Of a stretch of DNA of 64,000 nt, positions 1-8,238 are shown piece by piece (the first letter of the stretch is position 1; every line of letters begins with the position of its first letter). Made by a program: the position numbers and the translations under genes. Location: assembly GCF_014651715.1 (NCBI RefSeq), contig NZ_BMXK01000004.1, positions 1-64,000 of the forward strand. Reading direction: 5' to 3'. Source of the stretch: Zhihengliuella salsuginis (GTDB taxonomy: Bacteria > Actinomycetota > Actinomycetes > Actinomycetales > Micrococcaceae). The notes beneath the pieces were generated by a model, which saw only the letters and a program-made list of their open reading frames with translations, had not been told where the DNA came from and searched no databases.

Positions 1-63
1 TAATGTCCCAGCAGCAAAGTCCAGCAGACGCGCCTTAAACCCTGCGATTAGTTCAGCAGTCTC

Positions 64-1209
64 CTAGGAGACGGCGGCCGGATCCCAGTCCCGGCTGCGG
101 GCCGAGTTGATCGTGGCCTGGCCGAGGACCCGCGTCCCCTGGTAGAGCACCATCGTCTGCCCCGGGGCGACACCCTTGAGCGGCCCGTCGAGGTCGACCA
201 CGAGCTCGGTCGCGACGTCGTCGTCGTCCGTCTCCGCGGTGACGAACGCCCGCGCGGGCACCGGGTCGGCGTGGGCGCGGACCTGGACCATGCACTCGAA
301 CTCGTCGCCGGCCTCGGCCGCCGGCAGCGGCAGGCCCGCCCAGCTGATCTTGATGCCGCGCAGCCGGTCCACCTCGAGCAGGTCCTGGGGGCCGACGACG
401 ACCTTGTTCTCCTTGGGCCGGATCTCGAGGACGAACCGCGGCTTGCCGTCGTCGGCGGGCTTGCCGATCTTGAGGCCGCGCCGCTGTCCGACGGTGAACG
501 CGTTCGCGCCCGGGTGCTTGCCGAGATCGTTGCCCTTGTGGTCGACGATGTCGCCCTCGGTCATCTCGATGCGCTCCTCGAGCCAGCCGCGGGTGTCGCC
601 GTCGGGGATGAAGCAGATGTCGTGGCTGTCCGGCTTGTTCGCGACCGTGAAGCCGCGTTCGGCCGCCTCGGCGCGGACCTCCGCCTTCGACGGCGTCTCC
701 GCCAGCGGGAAGTAGGAGTGCTTGAGCTGCTCGTGGGTCAGGACGCCGAGGACGTAGGACTGGTCCTTCGCCCAGTCGGCGGCGCGGTGCAGCTCGCGGG
801 AGCCGTCGGCGTGCTCGATCACCTTGGCGTAGTGCCCGGTGCAGACGGCGTCGAATCCGAGCGCGAGCGCCTTCTCCAGCAGCGCGGCGAACTTGATGCG
901 CTCGTTGCAGCGCATGCAGGGGTTCGGGGTGCGTCCGGCCGCGTACTCGGCGACGAAGTCGTCGACGACGTCCTCCTTGAACCGCTCGGAGAAGTCCCAG
1001 ACGTAGTACGGGATCCCCAGCTGGTCCGCGGCCCGCCACGCGTCGTTGGAGTCCTCCACGGTGCAGCAGCCGCGGCTGCCTGTGCGCAGGGTCCCGGGCA
1101 TGCGGGAGAGCGCGAGGTGGACGCCCACGACGTCGTGCCCCGCATCGACCGCGCGCGCCGCGGCGACCGCCGAGTCGACGCCGCCGCTCATTGCTGCCAA
1201 GACCTTCAT
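64..1209 (-). CDS. mnmA: tRNA-specific 2-thiouridylase MnmA
   Basis: Puts sulfur on C2 of the wobble uridine of tRNA Lys, Glu and Gln in the cytoplasm, using ATP and sulfur relayed from a cysteine desulfurase. The 381-residue protein has the N-terminal PP-loop SGGVDSA (residues 8-14). The two catalytic cysteines fall where the family has them: C101 in NPCMRCN and C199 in SHDICF. Its ATG overlaps the stop of the upstream cysteine desulfurase by four bases (ATGA), so the pair is translationally coupled and the sulfur donor is made alongside its user. Full length for the family; nothing unusual. The 63 bases beyond its stop hold no recognisable gene. Confidence 0.96.
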   Translation of the reverse strand: MKVLAAMSGGVDSAVAAARAVDAGHDVVGVHLALSRMPGTLRTGSRGCCTVEDSNDAWRAADQLGIPYYVWDFSERFKEDVVDDFVAEYAAGRTPNPCMRCNERIKFAALLEKALALGFDAVCTGHYAKVIEHADGSRELHRAADWAKDQSYVLGVLTHEQLKHSYFPLAETPSKAEVRAEAAERGFTVANKPDSHDICFIPDGDTRGWLEERIEMTEGDIVDHKGNDLGKHPGANAFTVGQRRGLKIGKPADDGKPRFVLEIRPKENKVVVGPQDLLEVDRLRGIKISWAGLPLPAAEAGDEFECMVQVRAHADPVPARAFVTAETDDDDVATELVVDLDGPLKGVAPGQTMVLYQGTRVLGQATINSARSRDWDPAAVS

Positions 1210-2459
1210 GTGTTCAATCCCGTTCCTGCTGTCTGGATGCTGCTCTCCTTGCCGGCCATGCCCGCTTTCTTCGCGCGGGCGCAGGCGTCGCCGATCGCGG
1301 CGACGAGTACGTCAACGTCGGCCGGCGTCGTCGTATGCCCGAGCGTGAACCGCTGCGCCCCGCGCGCCTGCTCCTCGGTGCGCCCCATGGCGAGGAGCAC
1401 GTGGCTCGGCCGCGGCACGCCGGCGGTGCACGCGCTGCCCGTCGAGGATTGCACGCCGAGCATGTCCAGGACGAACAGGAGCGAGTCCCCCTCGCACCCC
1501 GGGAAGGTGAAGTGCGCGTTTCCCGGCAGCCGCGCGCCGGCGTGCTCCGGGTCGGACGGACCGGAGAGCTCCGCGTCCGGCGCGGCCTGCGCGACGCCGT
1601 CGATCAGCCGGTCGCGCAGCCCCGCCAGCCGCTCGGCCTCGGCGTGCAGGCGCCCGACGGCGTCGACCGCCGCCGCGCCGAAGGCCGCCGCCGCCGCCGC
1701 GTTCAGCGTGCCCGAACGCATGGCGCGCTCGTGGCCGCCGCCGTGGATCACGGGCGTCAGCACGACGTCGCGGCGCACGAAGAGGGCGCCGATGCCGACG
1801 GGGCCGCCGATCTTGTGGCCGCTGACGGCCATGGTCGCCAGCCCCGTGGCGGCGAAGTCGACGTCCAGTGCGGTGAACGCCTGCACGGCGTCGCTGTGCA
1901 CCGGGATGGAGAATTCGGCGGCGAGCCGCACGACGTCGGCGACCGGCTGGACGGTTCCGACCTCGTTGTTCGCCCACATGCAGGTCACCAGCGCCACGGA
2001 GTCGGGGTCCGCCTCGAGCTCGCGGCGCAGCCAGTCCAGGTCGACGCGGCCCCGGGTGTCGACGGGGATCCAGCGCGCCTCGGCGCCCTCGTGCGCCTCG
2101 AGCCACTCGACGGCGTCGATGACCGCGTGGTGCTCCACGCTGGAGGCGAAGATCTTGACCCGGCGGGCATCCGCGTCGCGGCGGGACCAGAACAGCCCCT
2201 TGACCGCCAGGTTGTCCGCCTCCGTGCCGCCGGACGTGAAGACGACCTCGGTCGGATGGGCTCCGGCGGCGGCGGCGAGCGCCTCGCGGGCGTTCTCGAC
2301 CACGCGGTGGGCGCGGCGCCCCGCCCCGTGCAGGGAGGACGGGTTCCCGGTGCGGGCGAGCTCGGCCGTCATCGCCTCCAGCGCGGCGGGCGACATCGGG
2401 GTCGTCGCCGCGTGGTCCAGGTAGACGGGCGCGGAAGTTCTCACGGGTACTGCTGACAC
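1206..2459 (-). CDS. iscS: Cysteine desulfurase (IscS/NifS class V aminotransferase)
   Basis: PLP enzyme that takes sulfur from cysteine as an enzyme persulfide, leaving alanine. Residues 13-20 (YLDHAATT) begin the fold. The PLP lysine is K216 in SGHKIGG and the persulfide cysteine is C344 in [10 protein letters not shown]. Length 417 residues, GTG start. It lies directly upstream of mnmA with a four-base overlap, so tRNA thiolation is the most likely sulfur destination, with Fe-S assembly possible as well. M. tuberculosis has the same iscS-trmU pair. Symbol given by homology and context; a NifS-like paralogue name would be equally defensible. Confidence 0.93.
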   Translation of the reverse strand: MSAVPVRTSAPVYLDHAATTPMSPAALEAMTAELARTGNPSSLHGAGRRAHRVVENAREALAAAAGAHPTEVVFTSGGTEADNLAVKGLFWSRRDADARRVKIFASSVEHHAVIDAVEWLEAHEGAEARWIPVDTRGRVDLDWLRRELEADPDSVALVTCMWANNEVGTVQPVADVVRLAAEFSIPVHSDAVQAFTALDVDFAATGLATMAVSGHKIGGPVGIGALFVRRDVVLTPVIHGGGHERAMRSGTLNAAAAAAFGAAAVDAVGRLHAEAERLAGLRDRLIDGVAQAAPDAELSGPSDPEHAGARLPGNAHFTFPGCEGDSLLFVLDMLGVQSSTGSACTAGVPRPSHVLLAMGRTEEQARGAQRFTLGHTTTPADVDVLVAAIGDACARAKKAGMAGKESSIQTAGTGLNT

Positions 2460-2544
2460 CTCGGGCGGGTAGGCGGATTCGGCAGTTCCATTCTAGCCCC
2501 GCCGCCCCGCACGGCACCGGGGCCGGACGGCAGGCCCGTCCGGC

Positions 2545-3360
2545 CTAGCCGTCGAGTTCCCCGCCCTCGAGCGCGATCGGCGGCTCGGGCAGCACGTTGA
2601 CGGTGTCCCCGAACTCGTCGAGCCGTGTCGACGGTTCGACGGCGAGCGCCTCGAAGCCGGCATCGTGCCCGGTCGCAGCGGAGACGACGGTCGCGATCAG
2701 CTCGGCGCTGCCGCCGATGAGCGTCGAGTCCTCGTAGAGCTCGGTGGACACGAACCAGCTGCGGTCCTCGGGCCAGGCCAGGTCCGGGGCGCGGCGTTCG
2801 CGGCTGCGTTCGGACTCGGCCCAGACGGGTTCGCGCAGGTCCTCGAGTGTGCCGGAGAACACCCAGTAGTCCTGGTAACCTCCGTCGCCGAGGGTCAGCA
2901 CGTCCTCCCGTTCGGAGGCGCTCAGGGCGACCTTGGCGCCGTCGTTCTCGCCGGCGGCGAACGCGTACCCCGTCCACAGGGCGAGGTAGACCGGGGCGGC
3001 GCCCGTGTGCCCGGCGATGACATCGACCAGCGCGGCCAGGTCCGTCATCGGCAGTCCGTCGGCGCGGGGCGGGTCGCCCTCCCAGGCGTCCTCGGCGAGC
3101 GCGAAGCCGGACTCGTCGACGGCGGCGAGGTTGGCGAACTGCGCGGCCGGGTGCAGGCGTGCCGAGCGGGAGGCCGCGATGGCGGACCAGCGCACGGGGC
3201 GGCCGTCGAAGTCGACGGCGGGGTGGAAGAGGCGCGCGTAGGCTTCGAAGGCCCCGGGCAGCTGCGATGCGGCGGTGGGGTGGTCTTCGGGCTGGGCGGT
3301 GGAGGAGCGGGCGCCGGCGATCCAGGCTCCGGCCGCCGATCCGGCGAATTCAAGTGGCAT
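2545..3360 (-). CDS. Conserved hypothetical protein
   Basis: A 271-residue acidic, soluble-looking protein with no signal peptide or membrane segment and no motif I can tie to a known enzyme. It is rich in aromatic and acidic residues, with patches such as WPEDRSWFVSTEL in the second half. The ATG is placed six bases after TAGGCT on the minus strand, the leaderless arrangement repeated elsewhere in this window, which supports this start and a separate transcript. It lies between the iscS-mnmA operon and a divergent FolP2-like gene; neither neighbour suggests a role. Function unknown. Confidence 0.8.
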   Translation of the reverse strand: MPLEFAGSAAGAWIAGARSSTAQPEDHPTAASQLPGAFEAYARLFHPAVDFDGRPVRWSAIAASRSARLHPAAQFANLAAVDESGFALAEDAWEGDPPRADGLPMTDLAALVDVIAGHTGAAPVYLALWTGYAFAAGENDGAKVALSASEREDVLTLGDGGYQDYWVFSGTLEDLREPVWAESERSRERRAPDLAWPEDRSWFVSTELYEDSTLIGGSAELIATVVSAATGHDAGFEALAVEPSTRLDEFGDTVNVLPEPPIALEGGELDG

Positions 3361-3468
3361 TGGACCAGCCTAGATCCTCGGGTGGGCGCGCCGCACGCGC
3401 TCGAGGGCCATCCGGCCGCGCGACCTGATAGTAATGGGGTGATCAACCACAAGGAGCTGAGCCGCGCC

Positions 3469-4392
3469 ATGTTCGAGCCGGAACTGGTTCACCCCGTGCA
3501 TCGCTTTGCGCACCGGAGCATCGATTTCTCCCGCCGCATCGCCGTCATGGCCATCATCAACCGCACCCCCGACAGCTTCTACGACGCCGGAGCGAACTTC
3601 GCGCTCGAGGCGGCCGTGCGCTCGGCGCGCGACGCGGTCGAGGCCGGCGCCGACTGGGTCGACATCGGCGGGGTCCCGTTCGCCCCGGGCCCGCCGCTGG
3701 GCGCGGCCGAGGAGGCGGAACGGATCGTCCCGGTGATCCGCGCGGTGCGCGAGGCGTCCGACGTGGTCGTCTCCGCGGACACGTTCCTGCCCGAGGTCGC
3801 CGAGGCCGCCATCGACGCGGGCGCGGACGTCATCAACGACACCACCGGCCTCGCCTACCCGGGGCTGGCCAGCGTGGTGGCCGAAGCCGGGGTCCACCTC
3901 GTGCTCACCCACTCGCTCGCCGCGCCGCGCACCGACTACGCGCGGCCCGTCTACGACGACGTCGTCTCCGAGGTCGCCGACTTCCTGCGCCGCAAGGTCG
4001 ACGTCGCCCTGGCCGCGGGGGTCGCGCCCGAGAAGATCGTCGTCGACCCCGGGCACGACCTGAACAAGAACACCCTGCACACGCTGGAGATCACGCGCCG
4101 GTTCAGCGAGATCGCCTCGCTCGGCTACCCGGCGCTCGCGGCGGTGTCCAACAAGGACTTCATCGGCGAGGCGCTGGATCTGGAGAAGCAGGAGCGCACG
4201 CCCGGCTCCCTCGCCGCCGCGACGATGTGCGCCATGAACGGCGCCCGGATCGTCCGCATGCACAACGTCCGCGAATCCGTGCAGGCGATGCGGCTCGTCG
4301 AGACGGCGATGGGCTGGCGCGAGCCGGCCTACCTCAAGCACAACATGTCGGACGCCAACGAGCCCGCCCACGGCCAGCCGGCCGAATCCTAG
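3469..4392 (+). CDS. Dihydropteroate synthase homologue, FolP2 type
   Basis: TIM-barrel protein of the pterin-binding family, 307 residues. Start chosen at the ATG preceded by AAGGAG 12 bases upstream; the open frame extends further but without family similarity. Residues 27-39 (MAIINRTPDSFYD) match the pterin-binding signature, and DPGHDLNKNT and SNKDFIGEAL follow in order. The loop that in true FolP carries the STRPG motif instead reads DIGGVPFAPGPP (residues 65-76). The same signature and loop changes mark mycobacterial FolP2, a homologue reported not to make dihydropteroate. It may therefore not be the folate enzyme. A RibD-C reductase follows nine bases downstream, so the two are probably co-transcribed. 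Confidence 0.88.
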   Translation: MFEPELVHPVHRFAHRSIDFSRRIAVMAIINRTPDSFYDAGANFALEAAVRSARDAVEAGADWVDIGGVPFAPGPPLGAAEEAERIVPVIRAVREASDVVVSADTFLPEVAEAAIDAGADVINDTTGLAYPGLASVVAEAGVHLVLTHSLAAPRTDYARPVYDDVVSEVADFLRRKVDVALAAGVAPEKIVVDPGHDLNKNTLHTLEITRRFSEIASLGYPALAAVSNKDFIGEALDLEKQERTPGSLAAATMCAMNGARIVRMHNVRESVQAMRLVETAMGWREPAYLKHNMSDANEPAHGQPAES

Positions 4393-4401
4393 GAGCACCC
4401 C

Positions 4402-5112
4402 GTGCAGCAGAGCACCCTGAGCGACACCGACATCCTGGCCGCGTACGAGCCGCCGCCCGGGACGTTCGTCCGGTTCAACTTCGTCTCGACCCTGGACGGT
4501 GCGGCGACCCACGACGGCGTCTCCGGCGCCATCGGCGGGCCGGCCGACAAGCGGGCCTTCGCGCTGCAGCGCCGCTGGGCCGACGTCGTGCTGATCGGCG
4601 CCGGCACCATCCGGGCCGAGGGCTACGCCGGCGAACTCGTCGACGCGGCCGGGCAGCGGTGGCGGACCGCGCGCGGCCTGGCCGCGCACCCGGCGATCGC
4701 CGTGGTGAGCGGGAGCCTGGGGCTGGAGCCGGACTCGGAATTCTTCACCCGGGCACCCGTCCGACCCCTCCTGCTGACGACCGACGCCGCCGCGAACGAT
4801 CCGGCGAAGGCGCCCCTGGCCGAGGTGGCCGACGTCGTGGCCCTGGGCGAATCGGTGCAGCCGCGGGCGGTGACGGAGTACCTCGCCGGCCGCGGACTGC
4901 GCGTCATCCACTCGGAGGGCGGGCCGCGCCTGCTGGGCTCGTTCATCGCCGCCGACGCCGTCGACTCGCTCTGCCTGACCCTCTCCCCCGTGCTCGCCGG
5001 CTCGGACGCGCCGCGCATCTCCTCGGGACCCGCGGGTGATCTGCGGCGGATGCGGCTGGAGCGGATCCTGCACGAGGACGGCGAGCTGCTGCTCGAGTAC
5101 CGCCGCCCGTAG
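4402..5112 (+). CDS. RibD C-terminal-domain pyrimidine reductase / DHFR-like protein
   Basis: A 236-residue NADPH-dependent reductase of the RibD-C fold. The pattern FNFVSTLDGAAT, then a GADVVLIGAGTIRAEG-like stretch and later IHSEGGPRLLGS is typical of stand-alone riboflavin-type reductases. There is no deaminase domain, so it is not a bifunctional RibD. GTG start with AGGAG ten bases upstream, nine bases after the FolP2-like gene. Actinobacteria carry several such proteins with different pteridine or pyrimidine substrates; pairing with a pterin-binding protein suggests a pterin-related substrate, but that is inference. Confidence 0.85.
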   Translation: MQQSTLSDTDILAAYEPPPGTFVRFNFVSTLDGAATHDGVSGAIGGPADKRAFALQRRWADVVLIGAGTIRAEGYAGELVDAAGQRWRTARGLAAHPAIAVVSGSLGLEPDSEFFTRAPVRPLLLTTDAAANDPAKAPLAEVADVVALGESVQPRAVTEYLAGRGLRVIHSEGGPRLLGSFIAADAVDSLCLTLSPVLAGSDAPRISSGPAGDLRRMRLERILHEDGELLLEYRRP

Positions 5113-5289
5113 GCGTACCGCGCGGCCGTGTTCTCCCAGCGCTGATCCGCGCCTGGCGCACGGGGCGGGCCGGACACATGTGCGAAACTGTCCCCGTGGG
5201 GCGGGGTGGCCCGAGAGAGGGCGGCGACACGGCCGCCCGGAGAAATCATCTTCCGTCGGCGGCCGGCCGGCGGCATGGGGAGGTAGCCG

Positions 5290-6231
5290 GTGGCCGAGAG
5301 ACGAACCCACTACGAGGTTCTCGGCGTCCCGCAGAACGCCACGCACGACGAGATCAAGACCGCGTACCGGCGGGCCGCGCGCCGGACCCACCCGGACCAC
5401 GGCGGCGACGCCGACGAGTTCCGCCGCGTCTCCCTCGCCTACGAGACCCTCGGCGACCCGGCCGCGCGCAGCTCCTACGACCGCAACTACGGCGGCCTCT
5501 CCGGATCCTCGACCGGCACGACGACGTCGCCCCCGTCCGCTGCCACGCCCGCCTCGGGCTTCACCGCCGGCGCCCACGGGAGCAGCGGGACGTCCCGGGC
5601 GACCCGTACCCCGACCTACGTCCCCGCCTACCAGGACGGGGTCGTCCCGCCGCTGGGGCGCGAGCTCGCCGAGCAGCGCGTGCACGGCACGCCCCGCAAG
5701 CGGGGCCTGTTCAGCGCGCACGCCCGCCTGCAGCGCGAGGCGCAGACGATCTCCCTGATCAGCAACCAGGTCCTCTCCGTCCTGCCGGCGGCCCGCCTCG
5801 TCAACGGCATCCACTCGCCCGGCGACCGCGGGTTCGTCGACCACGCGCTCCTGGCCGGCTACCGGCTCGCCCTCGTGGATTCGATGCTGCTGCCCGAGGG
5901 CATCTACCGGTGGGACGGGCAGACGCTGTTCCGCGACGGCAAGCCGATCAGGCCCCCGCGCCTGTCCCCCGCCGTGAGCAAGATGCAGGAGCTGCTGATG
6001 CCGGAGGTGAACGTGACCGGATGGACCGTGATCCACTCCCCCAACGGCAACCTGCACGAACCCGTGATCGACTACGCGCGCGGCGCCGAGCCGTCGTCGT
6101 CCTCCTCCCTCACGCACGTGGTCAACTCCGCGAACCTCGTGCGCGAGCTGAAGATGTTCCTCGGCACGGGCCCGACCCCGAACGTCGTCAACGTCCCCGT
6201 GCTGGGCCGCCTGCTGGGCGGGATGTACTGA
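5290..6231 (+). CDS. J-domain protein with degenerate NERD-like C-terminal domain
   Basis: 313 residues. Residues 6-65 form a J-domain with the HPD tripeptide at 34-36, the contact that stimulates DnaK ATPase. A Ser/Thr/Gly-rich linker follows (about 75-125). There is no zinc-finger or substrate-binding domain of classical DnaJ. The C-terminal 140 residues contain a FVDHALL segment followed by a hydrophobic strand ending LVDSML, then YRWDGQTLFRDGK. This reminds me of NERD nuclease-related domains, though the usual catalytic lysine is absent. GTG start behind GGGGAGG. Probably a specialised co-chaperone or DNA-associated J-protein; target unknown. Confidence 0.85.
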   Translation: MAERRTHYEVLGVPQNATHDEIKTAYRRAARRTHPDHGGDADEFRRVSLAYETLGDPAARSSYDRNYGGLSGSSTGTTTSPPSAATPASGFTAGAHGSSGTSRATRTPTYVPAYQDGVVPPLGRELAEQRVHGTPRKRGLFSAHARLQREAQTISLISNQVLSVLPAARLVNGIHSPGDRGFVDHALLAGYRLALVDSMLLPEGIYRWDGQTLFRDGKPIRPPRLSPAVSKMQELLMPEVNVTGWTVIHSPNGNLHEPVIDYARGAEPSSSSSLTHVVNSANLVRELKMFLGTGPTPNVVNVPVLGRLLGGMY

Positions 6232-6256
6232 CCGCAGCCGGGCTATGATGGCAGGC

Positions 6257-6730
6257 GTGTTTCGCATCCTCTTCCACACGCCAGAGATCCCGGGCAACAC
6301 GGGCAACGCCATCCGCCTCGCGGCCGTCACCGGCTCCGAGCTGCACCTGGTCGAGCCCCTCGGGTTCGATTTCGAGGACTCCAAGCTGCGCCGGGCCGGG
6401 CTGGACTACCACGACCTCGCGCACGTCACGGTGCATCCCGATCTGGAGGCGGCCTTCGGCGCGCTGCTGCCCGCCCGCGTCTTCGCCTTCACCGCCGAGG
6501 GCGGCACCCTCTACTCGGACGTCGCCTACGAGCCCGGCGACGTGCTGATGTTCGGTCCGGAGTCCGTGGGGCTCCCCGCCGAGGTCAAGGCCGACCAGCG
6601 GGTGGACTCGCTCGTGAAGCTCCCCATGATGGCCTCGCGCCGGTCGATGAACCTGGCGAACACGGCATCCGTCGCGGTCTTCGAGGCCTGGAAGCAGCAC
6701 GGCTTCGCCGGCTCCGGCCCCCGGGCCTGA
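6257..6730 (+). CDS. trmL: tRNA (cytidine/uridine-34 2'-O)-methyltransferase TrmL
   Basis: SPOUT-class methyltransferase that 2'-O-methylates the wobble base of tRNA-Leu isoacceptors with SAM. The 157-residue protein starts FRILFHTPEIPGNTGN, with the family's NTGN motif, and has the knot elements MFGPESVGLP and RSMNLANTASVAVFEAW. I chose GTG 6257 over the ATG at 6245 because TATGAT, a good -10 box, covers the ATG and ends seven bases before the GTG; the N-terminus then also matches the family. It is 25 bases after the J-domain gene. Confidence 0.92.
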   Translation: MFRILFHTPEIPGNTGNAIRLAAVTGSELHLVEPLGFDFEDSKLRRAGLDYHDLAHVTVHPDLEAAFGALLPARVFAFTAEGGTLYSDVAYEPGDVLMFGPESVGLPAEVKADQRVDSLVKLPMMASRRSMNLANTASVAVFEAWKQHGFAGSGPRA

Positions 6731-6789
6731 TGTCCGAATCTCCGGGACCGCGCCCACCGCGCCTGCCGGGTGTTCACAGTTTCGTCCCC

Positions 6790-6821
6790 TAGAGTTGAAA
6801 GTAACGGACCGATAACGGACC
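6790..6821 (+). promoter_or_regulatory. Putative promoter and direct repeat upstream of the RskA-like gene
   Basis: TAGAGT at 6790-6795 is a plausible -10 element. Just downstream, TAACGGACC occurs twice (6802-6810 and 6813-6821), 11 bases apart, about one helical turn. A repeat in this phase could be a protein-binding site in the 5' leader. No regulator is assigned. Confidence 0.35.
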
Positions 6822-6843
6822 ACCTGAGCACGAAACGGAACGG

Positions 6844-7413
6844 ATGAACAGAATGCGCGAACGTCCCCTGCACGGCGATGCGGATCGGGACCTGGCGGAC
6901 GATGGGGACAACGACCTCGGCCTGGGCCTCGTCGACGAAGTGGCCACGACCCGGCACCGCGGGCGGTCGGCACCCGTCAAACGTGCGGCCCTCTTCGCGA
7001 TCGCGGCCGCGGTCCTGATCGCGGGCGTCCTCGCGATCGTCGTCGCCCTGATGCCGCGGGACATCGTCGGCGAGGTCCGCGACGCCTCCGACGTCGTCAC
7101 CCGGGCCACGGAGTACGAGGCCGGCGGCACCGCCTCGCTGTCCGTCTCGGACGAGGCCGATGCCGGCTTCGTCGAGCTCTCCGGGCTCCCGGCCCCCGAA
7201 GGGGGTCTGGTCTACCAGGCGTGGGTGGTCGACGCGAACACGGGCAACCACAGCCCGCTCGAGCCCTTCGAACCGGGCGCTGAGGACCCCGCCGTCGGGT
7301 TCACAGGCCTGAACGACGTCGCCGAGGTCGACATCACGGTCGAGCCCGTCGGCGAGGCCGGCGTCCCGACGAGCGAACCGGTCCTGTCCCTGCCGGTCTC
7401 CCCGGCCGAGTAG
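6844..7413 (+). CDS. RskA-like (anti-sigma-K factor C-terminal domain) membrane protein
   Basis: 189 residues: a charged cytoplasmic N-terminus of about 45 residues, one membrane helix at about residues 48-70 (rich in Ala, Ile and Val), then an extracytoplasmic domain with the family features VELSGLPAPEGG and YQAWVVDANTG. This is the sensory half of RskA anti-sigma factors. The N-terminal region is too short and has no Cys/His zinc-binding helix for sigma binding, and no sigma factor gene lies nearby. It is therefore probably not an anti-sigma factor in the usual sense. A strong hairpin follows the stop. Confidence 0.8.
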   Translation: MNRMRERPLHGDADRDLADDGDNDLGLGLVDEVATTRHRGRSAPVKRAALFAIAAAVLIAGVLAIVVALMPRDIVGEVRDASDVVTRATEYEAGGTASLSVSDEADAGFVELSGLPAPEGGLVYQAWVVDANTGNHSPLEPFEPGAEDPAVGFTGLNDVAEVDITVEPVGEAGVPTSEPVLSLPVSPAE

Positions 7414-7420
7414 CGGCCGC

Positions 7421-7469
7421 ACGCGAGAGGGGGCGCCACCGCGGTCCGCGGTGACGCCCCCTCTCGCGT
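7421..7469. terminator. Bidirectional terminator hairpin
   Basis: Near-perfect inverted repeat of 24-base arms (7421-7444 and 7446-7469) with one C/A mismatch. It lies between the convergent RskA-like gene (stop at 7413) and the PIG-L gene (stop at 7474). There is no clear T-tract on either side, so its strength as an intrinsic terminator is inferred from the stem alone. Confidence 0.8.
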
Positions 7470-7473
7470 CGAG

Positions 7474-8238
7474 CTAGAAGCCGGCGATCGTGTCGGGCCC
7501 GTTGACCTCGACGACGTGGAACGCCTCGGCGAGCCGGCCCGGTTCCAGACCGCCCTCGCGGCCCTTGGTCTCGAGCTGGGTCCGCACGTAGTCCTCCATG
7601 CGCCCGACGTCCGGGTGCTGGCTGAGGTGCTGCCGCAGGGCGGACACCTTCGCCGCGAACTGCCCGGTGATGTCGACCCAGTGGTTCTCCCGGCTCCGCG
7701 GCCCGGCGTACAGCCACAGGTGGCTGAGCTTGAACGCCTCCAGGCCGCCCTCGGCCAGGTGCGGGTAGGAGTACGGGTTCTCGACGGCCGGGTACACGGC
7801 CCGCGTGACGGCCTCGCCGCACGCCAGATGGTCCGGGTGGGAGCGCTGCAGGCGCTCCCAGTCGCGCTCGGGGTGCATCGCCAGCACGACGTCGGGGCGC
7901 ACCTCGCGGATCAGCGCCACCACCTGCTCCACCACCTCGTGCGACGGTTCGAGATAGCCGTCCCGGTGGCCGAGGAAGTGCACGGTGTCCACGCCCACGA
8001 GGGCCGCGGCGTCCTGCTGCTCCCGCCGGCGCATCTCGACGATGGAGTCGCGGTGGTCGGGATCGAAACCGCCGGCATCGCCGTCGGTCATCAGGCAGTA
8101 CTGCACCTCGACGCCGGCCGCCGTCCAGGTCGCGACCGTTCCGGCGGCGCCGAAGTCGAGGTCGTCCGGGTGCGCGGCGAAGCACAGCACCCGGCTCACG
8201 GCGTCCGGCGCGGCCGCTCCCGTGCCGTTCGGGCTCAC
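7474..8238 (-). CDS. PIG-L family zinc deacetylase
   Basis: LmbE/PIG-L N-deacetylase, 254 residues. The zinc-binding motifs are AHPDDLD near residue 22 and HPDH near residue 135; the family hydrolyses N-acetylglucosaminyl conjugates. GTG start, with GTGA overlapping the etfA stop, so it is the last gene of an etfB-etfA-PIG-L operon. MshB and Mca of mycothiol metabolism belong to this family, but this one is short and its partners are electron-transfer flavoproteins, so I do not assign it to mycothiol. Terminates into the 7421-7469 hairpin. Confidence 0.88.
   Translation of the reverse strand: MSPNGTGAAAPDAVSRVLCFAAHPDDLDFGAAGTVATWTAAGVEVQYCLMTDGDAGGFDPDHRDSIVEMRRREQQDAAALVGVDTVHFLGHRDGYLEPSHEVVEQVVALIREVRPDVVLAMHPERDWERLQRSHPDHLACGEAVTRAVYPAVENPYSYPHLAEGGLEAFKLSHLWLYAGPRSRENHWVDITGQFAAKVSALRQHLSQHPDVGRMEDYVRTQLETKGREGGLEPGRLAEAFHVVEVNGPDTIAGF

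Noticed and set aside
3370-6384. A 1004-codon open frame on the minus strand
   Set aside because: It is antisense to the FolP2-like, RibD-C and J-domain genes, has Arg/Gly/Ala-rich composition expected from high-GC shadow frames, and has no recognisable domain.
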